From NCBI GenBank assembly GCA_002172675.1, contig NETF01000168.1, positions 1-56,619 on the forward strand: a stretch of 56,619 nt of DNA, in the 5' to 3' direction. A model generated the notes under the pieces. The model was not told where the DNA came from. It searched no databases and saw only the letters and a list, made by a program, of their open reading frames with translations. This DNA comes from an unicellular cyanobacterium SU3 (GTDB lineage: Bacteria; Cyanobacteriota; Cyanobacteriia; Cyanobacteriales; Microcystaceae). This document shows, piece after piece, positions 26,404-34,447 of this stretch. Position 1 is the stretch's first letter; each line of letters opens with the position of its first letter. The position numbers were made by a program, and so were the translations under genes.

Positions 26404-27405
26404 TTAAATCACTTCGTTGCCATTTTCTCTAGCATAGGTAACTTTTTTGACTCGATCAAGATGACCATTTTGCTGATTTGATCTAAATCCTAATGTTTCT
26501 CTGACTAAATAAAGGGGACGACGTTTATCTTCACGGTAAATGCGGCCAATATACTCACCAATGACTCCTAAAAAGACCAATTGAATGCCACCAATAAATA
26601 AAATAGCAATAAAAGAAATAGTCCAACCAGGAACCCAACTCATGGTAAAAAGTCGTACAAATAAAGCATAAATAATACCAATAATAGATAAAGCAACGGT
26701 GAATAAACCGGCCCAAATAGCCACTCTTAAAGGAACCAAAGAAAAGGATAAAATACCATCAGCAGCAAAGCGAATCATTTTAAACAAAGGATACTTACTA
26801 ACGCCGGCTAAACGACGACTACGCTGATAGGGAACAGCGACTTGACGAAACCCTACCCAACTTACCATCCCTCGTAAAAAGCGATCGCGTTCCGGCATCA
26901 TTTTTAATGCTTCTACTACCTGACGGTCCATCAAACGAAAGTCTCCCGTATCGAGGGGAATGGCTACATCAGACAAACGATTCATAATGCGATAAAATGC
27001 CTTAGCACTCCACAGTTTAAAAGGGGTTTCTCCTTGTCTATCGGTACGAACTCCATAAGCGACATCATACCCCTCGTACCAACGGTTAACCATCTCTTTA
27101 ATGACTTCTGGGGGATCTTGTAAGTCAGCATCAATTAAAACAATAGCGTCTCCACCAACATGATCGAGTCCTGCGGTGACGGCCATTTGATGGCCAAAGT
27201 TACGAGATAATAAGACTACTTTAACCCGTTGATCCCGTTGTTGTAGTTGTCGTAGCTGGTTAGCGGTTTCATCTTGACTGCCATCATCGACATAAATAAG
27301 TTCGTATTGGGGGGTTATTTCTTCTAAGACGGAGACTAAACGATTATGAGTTATCTGGATAACCTCTTGTTCGTTATAACAGGGGACAATAATTGAAATT
27401 AACAC
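26404..27405 (-). CDS. Family 2 glycosyltransferase, dolichol/undecaprenyl-phosphate sugar transferase type
   Basis: A 333-residue GT2 enzyme of the DPM1/GtrB/ArnC type. It has SIIVPCYNEQEVIQ at the start, IYVDDGSQDETANQL near 38, LIDADLQDPPEV (the metal-binding DxD) near 92, and RDRFLRGMVSWVGFRQVAV. Two C-terminal membrane helices follow (about 228-255 and 262-288). Such enzymes load a sugar from a nucleotide donor on to a polyprenyl phosphate carrier at the cytoplasmic membrane. Donor sugars made this way are used by membrane glycosyltransferases like those encoded across the divergent promoter (28583 and 30370). Confidence 0.92.
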   Translation of the reverse strand: MLISIIVPCYNEQEVIQITHNRLVSVLEEITPQYELIYVDDGSQDETANQLRQLQQRDQRVKVVLLSRNFGHQMAVTAGLDHVGGDAIVLIDADLQDPPEVIKEMVNRWYEGYDVAYGVRTDRQGETPFKLWSAKAFYRIMNRLSDVAIPLDTGDFRLMDRQVVEALKMMPERDRFLRGMVSWVGFRQVAVPYQRSRRLAGVSKYPLFKMIRFAADGILSFSLVPLRVAIWAGLFTVALSIIGIIYALFVRLFTMSWVPGWTISFIAILFIGGIQLVFLGVIGEYIGRIYREDKRRPLYLVRETLGFRSNQQNGHLDRVKKVTYARENGNEVI

Positions 27406-27486
27406 CGTTCACATCCTCTTTGGTTTTTTGAGAAACTGTCAGTTAATAACTTCTCGTTTCAAAAATCATTAACCTATTGTATCTTG

Positions 27487-28362
27487 TTACATTTTTTCGG
27501 GGGGAATCCCATAGAGGGTATGTTCTTCCATTCTTAACCCATAACCAAGAGATTGTAAAAAGGGTTCAATTTCAACTAAGGAAGATTTTCCGGTTTTAAC
27601 ATCAGCATGGATATCAATACATAGATAAGGTAAATATTTTTCTAATGTTTGTTTCGCCCCCTGCAAGGCGTAAAATTCAAAGCCTTCGATATCCATTTTT
27701 ATAGCTGCTGGTTCTAAGGCATTTTGAGTGACATATTCGTCTAAAGTTATCACAGAGACTTGATAGGTTGTAAACTTTTTATACTCATCAATATTATTAT
27801 CTGAGGCTAAAGTTGAAGTATCGGAAGCCCAAGATGAGTCATTATCTTGACTATATTCAATAAATTCAGCCATTCCAGCTTGATCGGAAATAGCTTTAGG
27901 AACTAAAGTAATATTAGAAATTTGGTTTAAATTAAGAATTTTTTGTAAGGTATCTTGAGTATTTTTTGCGGGTTCAAAGGCATAAATATGACCTTTTTTT
28001 CCCACTGCTTTGGCTAAAGGAAAACTAATGACTCCAAAAGCCGCCCCAATATCTAGCACAGTATCTCCATAGTTGACATGAGAACATAACCACTGGGCGC
28101 AATGATTTTCAATCGAAAAATTAAGTTTTTGTTCCGTAGTAGGAAAAACACAATGTTGATAAACTTGTAAGGGTTCAATCGGGGCTAAAAGTTCCACACC
28201 ATTGATACAACATTTAACAATACTTCCCGATCTAATTTCATGAAGCAGTTCTTTAATTAACTCTCTTTTTTGATCTTTTAAAACTTGATCAAGGGCTGCT
28301 AAAATATCAATAATGCCTAAGACTCTACGTAGTTTATTAATTAAATAATCTTTAATTGCCAT
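27487..28362 (-). CDS. FkbM family methyltransferase
   Basis: A 291-residue protein with a helical N-terminus of about 70 residues. A SAM-dependent O-methyltransferase domain of the FkbM type follows: DTVLDIGAAFGVISFPLA near 98, YAFEPAKNTQDTL, then IKMDIEGFEFYALQGAKQTL near 220. FkbM enzymes methylate sugars in glycans and polyketides. The neighbours are glycosyltransferases, fitting capping or decoration of a surface polysaccharide. It is read divergently from the membrane glycosyltransferase gene at 28583, with a 220-base gap between them. Confidence 0.9.
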   Translation of the reverse strand: MAIKDYLINKLRRVLGIIDILAALDQVLKDQKRELIKELLHEIRSGSIVKCCINGVELLAPIEPLQVYQHCVFPTTEQKLNFSIENHCAQWLCSHVNYGDTVLDIGAAFGVISFPLAKAVGKKGHIYAFEPAKNTQDTLQKILNLNQISNITLVPKAISDQAGMAEFIEYSQDNDSSWASDTSTLASDNNIDEYKKFTTYQVSVITLDEYVTQNALEPAAIKMDIEGFEFYALQGAKQTLEKYLPYLCIDIHADVKTGKSSLVEIEPFLQSLGYGLRMEEHTLYGIPPEKM

Positions 28363-28582
28363 AGTTTGATTAGGTTGCCTATCTTTATAGATTAAGCTAA
28401 ATGCTTCATTATACGACTATTGTGCCTATCTTGTAAGTTCCTCAGATTAATAATAAATATACACGACTGTTGCCTATTGCCTTGAATCAAGTGTGATGTC
28501 ATTTTTTTGACAAATGAGCCAACTTATGGTAAACCTAATCACTAACGTTTAAGGGAGACTGATCCTGGTTGATGGGAGCTTT

Positions 28583-30355
28583 ATGGGGCTTAAATATCTT
28601 CGTTTTGAGCGATTTCCTAGACAATTCTTGTTTATATTTTTGATAATTACTTATTATATTATTGGGTTTCATTTAATAGGTCAAACCTCTATCACTTCGG
28701 ATGAATCTGCTTATATTGGTGCAGCTTATGCTTACACCCAAGGATTAGGATTAAATCAAGAACATCCTCTCTTTTTTAAGTTAATTAATTCGCTTATTAT
28801 TAGGGTATTTTTTCCTGATTATAATCTGGAAGTTCCTAGTATTAATATCATGAGTGGAGAAGAAAGTATTGAGGCACGTTTAGCTGCTTTTAATTTAGGT
28901 TATAATCTTTTGATGGACAATGCACAAGATTTTTATAAATTATTATTTAGTTTACGTTTACCCTATTTGATTTTTAATAGTTTTATTTTTGTTTGGTTCT
29001 ATTTATATACTTTTATATTTAAGAAAATTCCCTTTCAAATTTCTATTGCATTTGGTATATTGTATACTTTTTCTCCAAGCTTTTATAGTCACAATTTTTT
29101 AATTGCTTTTGATGTTACTGTCAGTGTCTATGCTTTATTATCTATTCTGACTTTGATGGTGATTTATGATACAGTAATCAACTCTAATAATAAGGTTTTG
29201 GGATTACACTTTCTTATTTTTACAGTTTGTTTGTTTATCGCACTTAATGCAAAATTTAGTAATTTAATTCTACTTCCTATTACTATAGGGACTTATATTT
29301 TTATTGCCATATATTTATTCAAATATAATAAAAAAATAAGATTCACACAGTTTTCAAGCTTAGCTATTTTTAGTTTACTCATTCAAGCTTTATTAATTAG
29401 TTTCATGTATCGGTGGGCATTTAGAAATTTACCCAATCAATCTTTATTTGACAATTTATGGGCTTATATTGATGGCATTAAAATGAATTTGAGTACAGCA
29501 GGAGGAATTCGAGAACCTTTTTGGAATGGACAATTTGTCTCAATGACTTCTTTAGGCTATTTAGCTAAAATATTTTGGTTTAAAGAAAATCCTGGTCTAT
29601 TTATAATCGGATTATTTTTAGTCTCATTGTTAATTTATAAAATGAGTTATCAGAAAATAGCAATTAAATATTATATCAATAAACAAACCTTACCCTTGAT
29701 TATTTTAGGCAGTGCTTATCCTCTCATTTATTTTTGGCTAACTAAAGATAGTCGCTTCATTATTGGTTATCGATATTTTTATCCCATCATATTATTTGTT
29801 TACTTATTAATTGCGAGTTTAACAGTTATTTTGAAACATCAATGGCAAAAATACGTCTTATTAGGAGGATTAACTTTGTATGTCTACCTAGGAATTTTAG
29901 GAATACCTCAATCTCTAAGTTATGTTAACCCACTTTGGAACCAAGAAAAATGGAAATTAGCCGATGATTCAACCATTAACTGGGGACAAGAAACCGAACA
30001 TGGAGTAAAATACTTGCTAACCCATAACCTCTTACCAGAAGATAATAACAATGTCATTACATATCAGCTTTTTGGCGTTAATATTGGGTTTGTGCAATAT
30101 CTTGATTTATTGAGTAAGATAAAAGACTATCCTATCAATATTCAATCCTATTATGCTCAACCAAGATTTAATCCAGAAACAGAAACGATTACAGAACTGG
30201 CCTATGAGTATCTCCTCATTGATAGTACCGTAAAACAAAAAATTTATGCTCAAAAAGAGGATAATTCTATTGCTGCTAAAAATTGGAATTTTTTAATCAA
30301 AAATAAACCAATTTATTCTCGAAACGATACTATTTTTATTTATAAACTTAGTTAA
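28583..30355 (+). CDS. Polytopic membrane glycosyltransferase (GT39/PMT-like)
   Basis: A 590-residue integral membrane protein with about eleven predicted membrane segments. The first loop holds TSITSDESAYIGAAYAY then NQEHPLFFKL. This acidic pair plus HP motif is typical of the ArnT/PMT-like GT-C fold, which uses polyprenyl-phosphate sugars outside the membrane. The C-terminal 110 residues are soluble. A GGGAG sequence lies about 9 bases before the ATG. It is followed after 14 bases by another large membrane protein gene, so the two probably form an operon. Acceptor and donor are unknown. Confidence 0.75.
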   Translation: MGLKYLRFERFPRQFLFIFLIITYYIIGFHLIGQTSITSDESAYIGAAYAYTQGLGLNQEHPLFFKLINSLIIRVFFPDYNLEVPSINIMSGEESIEARLAAFNLGYNLLMDNAQDFYKLLFSLRLPYLIFNSFIFVWFYLYTFIFKKIPFQISIAFGILYTFSPSFYSHNFLIAFDVTVSVYALLSILTLMVIYDTVINSNNKVLGLHFLIFTVCLFIALNAKFSNLILLPITIGTYIFIAIYLFKYNKKIRFTQFSSLAIFSLLIQALLISFMYRWAFRNLPNQSLFDNLWAYIDGIKMNLSTAGGIREPFWNGQFVSMTSLGYLAKIFWFKENPGLFIIGLFLVSLLIYKMSYQKIAIKYYINKQTLPLIILGSAYPLIYFWLTKDSRFIIGYRYFYPIILFVYLLIASLTVILKHQWQKYVLLGGLTLYVYLGILGIPQSLSYVNPLWNQEKWKLADDSTINWGQETEHGVKYLLTHNLLPEDNNNVITYQLFGVNIGFVQYLDLLSKIKDYPINIQSYYAQPRFNPETETITELAYEYLLIDSTVKQKIYAQKEDNSIAAKNWNFLIKNKPIYSRNDTIFIYKLS

Positions 30356-30369
30356 TTTTTTAAAATTAT

Positions 30370-32532
30370 ATGACTTTAAAAGATATCATCAAATCTGTTC
30401 ATCAATGGCTATATAAACATCGTATTACAATAGCTATTTTACTTTTGTATAGCATTGTTGCCATCTCATTAATGGCCCCCATGGCCTCATCAAAAATTAT
30501 CAATGGAAACTTTAATGATACGGCTTCTCATGTTGGTTATATTGCCCAAGCAAGAACCGCCATTATAGAAGGACAATTTCCCTTAAGAGTTGCCCCCCTT
30601 GAGGGCAATAGTTGGCGTTATCCTGGGTTTCAATTTTATAGTCAATTGCCCTATTTTATCGGAGGTTGGTTCTATAAATTAGTTACCCCAAAAAATCCCT
30701 ATGAAGCGTATAAATTAGTCATCGTACTAGCTTTAACTATTGGGGCATTTTATATTTATCGTTTAAGCTTTCAACTCACGCGATCTCGTATTGCTGCGAT
30801 ATTAGCAGGAGTTGCTTATATGTCGGCTCCTTATTTTTTAAATAATATTCATGCCAGAGGAGCCTTTACCGAAGCGGTTGCCCAAGGTATTTTACCCATT
30901 GTTTTATACTATGTTATTCAATGTTATTTAACGGGCAAACGACGTTATTTAATTATTAGTGCTATTAGTTGGTTTTGTTTAGCTGTTACCCATATTATTA
31001 CCTTTGTTTACGGTACTTTATTCATTGCACTTTTAGCCCTAATTGTTGTTATTAAAACAAGGGAAACCGATTTTACCTTTTCCCGTTTACTTCCCCCCCT
31101 TCAAAGTTACGGTTTAGGATGGTTACTCGGATTTTATTTCCTCGCTCCAGTGGTCTTTATTTCCCCCTATCTTTCCATTCGTAAACAAATTGATGTTATC
31201 AATCCTTTTAATACTAATACTTATACTCCTCTTTCTAACTTACTGTCTCCCACTTCTTTACCCCCTGAACCCTCAGAAACTGGGTTAGCTGCTACTTATG
31301 GGCTACATCCAGCAGTAGGCTGGATATTATTAGGAGCTTGGGGTGTGGTCATGTACTATAACTATGTATCCCCCCCTTCTGTCACCCCCAAATTACAACA
31401 AACCCACCCTTATATGTTGGGGTTGCTGTGGGTGTTTGGGGTTGCTCTATTTTTAACATGGAGTCCCATTGATATTTGGAGTATTTTACCCCGTCAACTG
31501 TGGGTAACTCAGTTTACCTTCCGTTTTCTCACCCATGTGATGTGGGCTGGAGCTTTATTAACTGCTTACGCTACTGTCTTAATCTTTCGCAGAAGACTTG
31601 ATCGCCGTCATTTAATTATTGGTATCCTAGTTATTGTCTTAGCCAGTCGTCCTTGGTTGCCGGCACCCAAAGGAACCTTAACCGTTGATAAATTACTCGA
31701 AAAACCCTTATTTCGCTATTCTGGGGCGTTAGACTATCTGTATCGTCCCCCCATTAGAACCCTATACGGTAAAGCAGAATTACCCTTATTACATCCTAAT
31801 TGGATTCCTGGATATAGTACCTGGAATACCTTTGTTAATCATCCTCTCATCTTAGATACGGAATTGCGTTATCCAGCGTGGGAAGAAGGAGAAAACCCCG
31901 TACTTTTTATAGAAGGAGAAGTCCCTTTAGATAATCTTGTCGATACCGCTACGTTAGAAGTTCATCTTAATGAACAAGTGATTGCTTCTTTTCCTCTGGT
32001 TTCCGATAAATTAAAAGAAACAGTTGCCTTGCTTCCCCTTCCTGACTCTAGTAATGATTTCGGTTTAAAATTTGTGGTCAATGGGGGAACTCGTGATGGT
32101 CAACCCTTGAATATTCGAGTCAACAAACTATGGTTCGAGGGACTGTTACCCAAACATACTTTAATCCCTGTCACAGAAACAGAAGAAAACTGCCAGCAAC
32201 AAGGAGTGAGTACGGTATGCGATATTACTGTCACCGAAGACGCTAAGATTGTGCAGTTACCCGTCTTATATTATCCCGATATGTTGAAAGTGTCGGTCAA
32301 TGGAAAACCTTCTAAAAGACCTTTCGCTGTTCATTATCGAGATTATAATTTAACAGGGTTAGACCTCAAACCAGGAACCTATAATATTCGTGCTACTTTT
32401 CATGGGTTAGCCTGGGCTAACTGGATTAGTGGTTTAGCTTGGTTAGGATTAATTAGTATGATTATTTTGCCTAACTTTAACCGTTTTAAGAAGGCAGGAG
32501 ACAGAAGGCAGGAGGCAGAAGGTAGGAGATAA
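30370..32532 (+). CDS. Large membrane protein, PTPS-related/GT-C-like
   Basis: A 720-residue polytopic protein. The N-terminal part (GNFNDTASHVGYIAQA near residue 47, then GQFPLRVAPLEGN and WRYPGFQFYSQLPYF) fits the '6-pyruvoyl-tetrahydropterin synthase-related' membrane family. Despite the name, these proteins look like GT-C glycosyltransferases with a catalytic Asp in the first extracytoplasmic loop. About ten helices are followed by a roughly 230-residue soluble domain (470-690) and one last helix. The final 14 or so codons (KKAGDRRQEAEGRR) are encoded by an intergenic-type repeat that runs over the natural end of the gene. It belongs to the surface-glycan cluster. Confidence 0.65.
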   Translation: MTLKDIIKSVHQWLYKHRITIAILLLYSIVAISLMAPMASSKIINGNFNDTASHVGYIAQARTAIIEGQFPLRVAPLEGNSWRYPGFQFYSQLPYFIGGWFYKLVTPKNPYEAYKLVIVLALTIGAFYIYRLSFQLTRSRIAAILAGVAYMSAPYFLNNIHARGAFTEAVAQGILPIVLYYVIQCYLTGKRRYLIISAISWFCLAVTHIITFVYGTLFIALLALIVVIKTRETDFTFSRLLPPLQSYGLGWLLGFYFLAPVVFISPYLSIRKQIDVINPFNTNTYTPLSNLLSPTSLPPEPSETGLAATYGLHPAVGWILLGAWGVVMYYNYVSPPSVTPKLQQTHPYMLGLLWVFGVALFLTWSPIDIWSILPRQLWVTQFTFRFLTHVMWAGALLTAYATVLIFRRRLDRRHLIIGILVIVLASRPWLPAPKGTLTVDKLLEKPLFRYSGALDYLYRPPIRTLYGKAELPLLHPNWIPGYSTWNTFVNHPLILDTELRYPAWEEGENPVLFIEGEVPLDNLVDTATLEVHLNEQVIASFPLVSDKLKETVALLPLPDSSNDFGLKFVVNGGTRDGQPLNIRVNKLWFEGLLPKHTLIPVTETEENCQQQGVSTVCDITVTEDAKIVQLPVLYYPDMLKVSVNGKPSKRPFAVHYRDYNLTGLDLKPGTYNIRATFHGLAWANWISGLAWLGLISMIILPNFNRFKKAGDRRQEAEGRR
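32491..32528 (+). repeat. AGGCAGGAG-type repeat overlapping the 3' end of the membrane protein gene
   Basis: Imperfect copies of (A)AGGCAGGAG(R)CAG are lined up here (aaggcaggag, aaggcaggag, aaggtaggag). They supply the last codons and the stop of the upstream gene. Purine-rich repeats of this kind normally sit between genes in cyanobacteria. Confidence 0.65.
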
Positions 32533-32584
32533 TATACTGTCAAGTAGCAAGCCGTTACTATTTCTTGTTTCCTGTTATAGAGAG

Positions 32585-33319
32585 ATGTTCATGTTCACCC
32601 CTCCTAAAACTTCTTCTGTTCTTGGTTTACCGGTTCATTTATCAGATAACTATGCTGGTTGGTTGCTACAATGCCTTGAGAAAGGTCAAGGGGTCCATGT
32701 AGTCACTATCAACGCAGAAATGGCTATATTAGCCGAAAAAGACCCTCTGGTGGCTCAAATCATTCAAGAAGCGGATTTAGTTATTCCTGATGGGGCTGGT
32801 GTGGTTATCTATTTGAAACTGAGAGGACAACAACAGCAACGTTGTCCAGGAATTGAGTTAGCCCAGTCTTTGATTGAAGCGTTAGGAACCAATGGCAAAA
32901 GTGATGTCATTGCCTTTTATGGGGGTAAACCAGGGGTGACAGAAGCGGCTGCTACCCAGTGGGGTGCTAAGCTACCTCAAGCTCAGATTATTACCGCTCA
33001 TGGCTATTTGTCCCCAGAGGAACAGGAAACATGGAAAGATACCTTAAAAGCTCAACAACCTAGTTTAATTTTGGTAGGGTTAGGGGTTCCTCGTCAAGAA
33101 GTCTGGATTCGTGAAAATAGAGAGTTATGTCCCCAAGCCATTTGGGTAGGGGTTGGGGGAAGTTTTGATATTTGGTCGGGGACAAAAAGTCGCGCCCCCG
33201 GGTGGTTACGGAATAATAATCTAGAATGGCTATATCGACTCTATCAAGAGCCTTGGCGTTGGCGAAGGATGTTAGTTCTACCGCAATTTTTTGTCAAATC
33301 CCTTTTCTCGGCTGATTAA
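32585..33319 (+). CDS. WecG/TagA/CpsF family glycosyltransferase
   Basis: A 244-residue family 26 glycosyltransferase. Seen are VHVVTINAEMAILAEKD near 36, ADLVIPDGAGVVIYLK with the catalytic Asp near 63, CPGIELAQSLIEAL, FYGGKPGVTEAAA and LILVGLGVPRQEVWI. Such enzymes add ManNAc-type sugars to a lipid-linked acceptor during surface-polymer synthesis at the cytoplasmic membrane. It follows the membrane-protein gene by 52 bases. Its stop codon TAA overlaps the stop of the convergent DUF928 gene by four bases. Start at the first ATG; the second (MFTPP) is equally possible. Confidence 0.93.
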   Translation: MFMFTPPKTSSVLGLPVHLSDNYAGWLLQCLEKGQGVHVVTINAEMAILAEKDPLVAQIIQEADLVIPDGAGVVIYLKLRGQQQQRCPGIELAQSLIEALGTNGKSDVIAFYGGKPGVTEAAATQWGAKLPQAQIITAHGYLSPEEQETWKDTLKAQQPSLILVGLGVPRQEVWIRENRELCPQAIWVGVGGSFDIWSGTKSRAPGWLRNNNLEWLYRLYQEPWRWRRMLVLPQFFVKSLFSAD

Positions 33320-34164
33320 CGGCTTAAACTCAGCAGTTCAGTCTCTAATAAAGGTTGTTGGCCGATGGCAGGATCTAATTGAACTGACTCGAGCAACTCT
33401 CCGAGTTTTTGAGCTAGTTGAGTATTTTGTGGCTGAGATCGCCTCATTTTCGCTAGAGTATCTAATCGTTCATGCCACACATCATAGGATTGATACAGTT
33501 TGATTCTTTCTTCTAGGGATGCTGTTTCAAGTTCTTGGGCCAAATTTGATTCGAGGATAACTGGTTGTAGTAATCCTTCAACTACTACGTCGTCGGCGCG
33601 ATCGCTTTGATTACAAATCACTGACAAATACCAATGATAGGTATTTTGGGCGTTAAGGGATGAGATCCGGGGAACCTTTGGTAATTTTAAGCTCATAATT
33701 CCTGCTTGTCCTTTCCCTGAAAACGTCTGTTTTTCGACTAATTCATCTTGAGGACCCCGTAACACAAATTCAATTTCTGTATTAGCTGTAATGGCAGGAA
33801 CGGAAAAGTATAAGGTAGGGGAGGTGGTTATGGTTTTGCCTTGAAGATTTTCTGGGATCAAGGCCACCAGTTCTTGAGGATTAAAGTTACATTGGTTATT
33901 ATCATTACGACTTGCTGCTGGTTTGCGTCTTCGGGGGGCTTGCACTACCTCCTCATCCTCTGTATTTTCAGGGGTTTGAGGCCTACGACTGGCACCCCCT
34001 TTACGGCGATCGGGAACGCTATCAGCGATGGATTCTTCTTGTTGAGTGGAGTTATTAGTCTCAGTTGTAATTTGAGTCAATCCTATACTGGTAAAAGACA
34101 GTACAATCAGGGAAGTTGTGGTAACAACTCCTATGGTTGTTTTAACGGGTTTGTGCTTAAACAT
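33316..34164 (-). CDS. DUF928 domain protein, exported
   Basis: A 282-residue protein with an N-terminal signal-like helix (TTIGVVTTTSLIVLSFTSIG) and a low-complexity Asp/Arg/Pro-rich linker (35-85, including GGASRRPQTPENTEDEEV). The DUF928 domain (about 95-280) has LVALIPENLQGKTITTSPTL, EFVLRGPQ and NTYHWYLSVICN. DUF928 proteins are cyanobacterial and often encoded next to CHASE2 proteins, as here, where the CHASE2-GGDEF-EAL gene is divergent. Function unknown; periplasmic location inferred from the signal sequence. Confidence 0.85.
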   Translation of the reverse strand: MFKHKPVKTTIGVVTTTSLIVLSFTSIGLTQITTETNNSTQQEESIADSVPDRRKGGASRRPQTPENTEDEEVVQAPRRRKPAASRNDNNQCNFNPQELVALIPENLQGKTITTSPTLYFSVPAITANTEIEFVLRGPQDELVEKQTFSGKGQAGIMSLKLPKVPRISSLNAQNTYHWYLSVICNQSDRADDVVVEGLLQPVILESNLAQELETASLEERIKLYQSYDVWHERLDTLAKMRRSQPQNTQLAQKLGELLESVQLDPAIGQQPLLETELLSLSR

Positions 34165-34334
34165 GGTTTCAATGTCCTGGTTAATTCTTATAATTATTTA
34201 AACTTTCCTAACTGGGTTAAAGATTTATCCTCTATGATTTAGATGCAAATGCAATAATTAACTTAATCGATTATATACTCCTTCATTTTATTGTACTCTC
34301 CATTGTTGTTTACTGTCTAGTTTTGTAGCGTAAT

Positions 34335-34350
34335 TGTGATTATTATCACA
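34335..34350. promoter_or_regulatory. Perfect CRP-type palindrome TGTGA-N6-TCACA
   Basis: TGTGA (34335-34339), six bases, TCACA (34346-34350): an exact match to the CRP/SYCRP1 consensus, extended by one base pair on each side. It lies 98 bases before the GTG start of the CHASE2-GGDEF-EAL gene and 171 bases before the divergent DUF928 gene. A TATAAG at 34384-34389 could be the -10 of the forward promoter, with no good -35, as expected for an activator-dependent promoter. In that case the palindrome centre would lie near -54. Confidence 0.65.
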
Positions 34351-34447
34351 AACTTTTTTAGATTAATCCCATTGTCTTATCCCTATAAGAAAGTAATACT
34401 AAGTTTAACCATCTTATCTGTTTGTTTACTCATTCATTGAAACTGTA

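Noticed and set aside
33841-34242. 133-codon forward frame antisense to the DUF928 gene
   Set aside because: Cys/Phe/Ser-rich shadow; the reverse-strand DUF928 protein has signal peptide and domain support.
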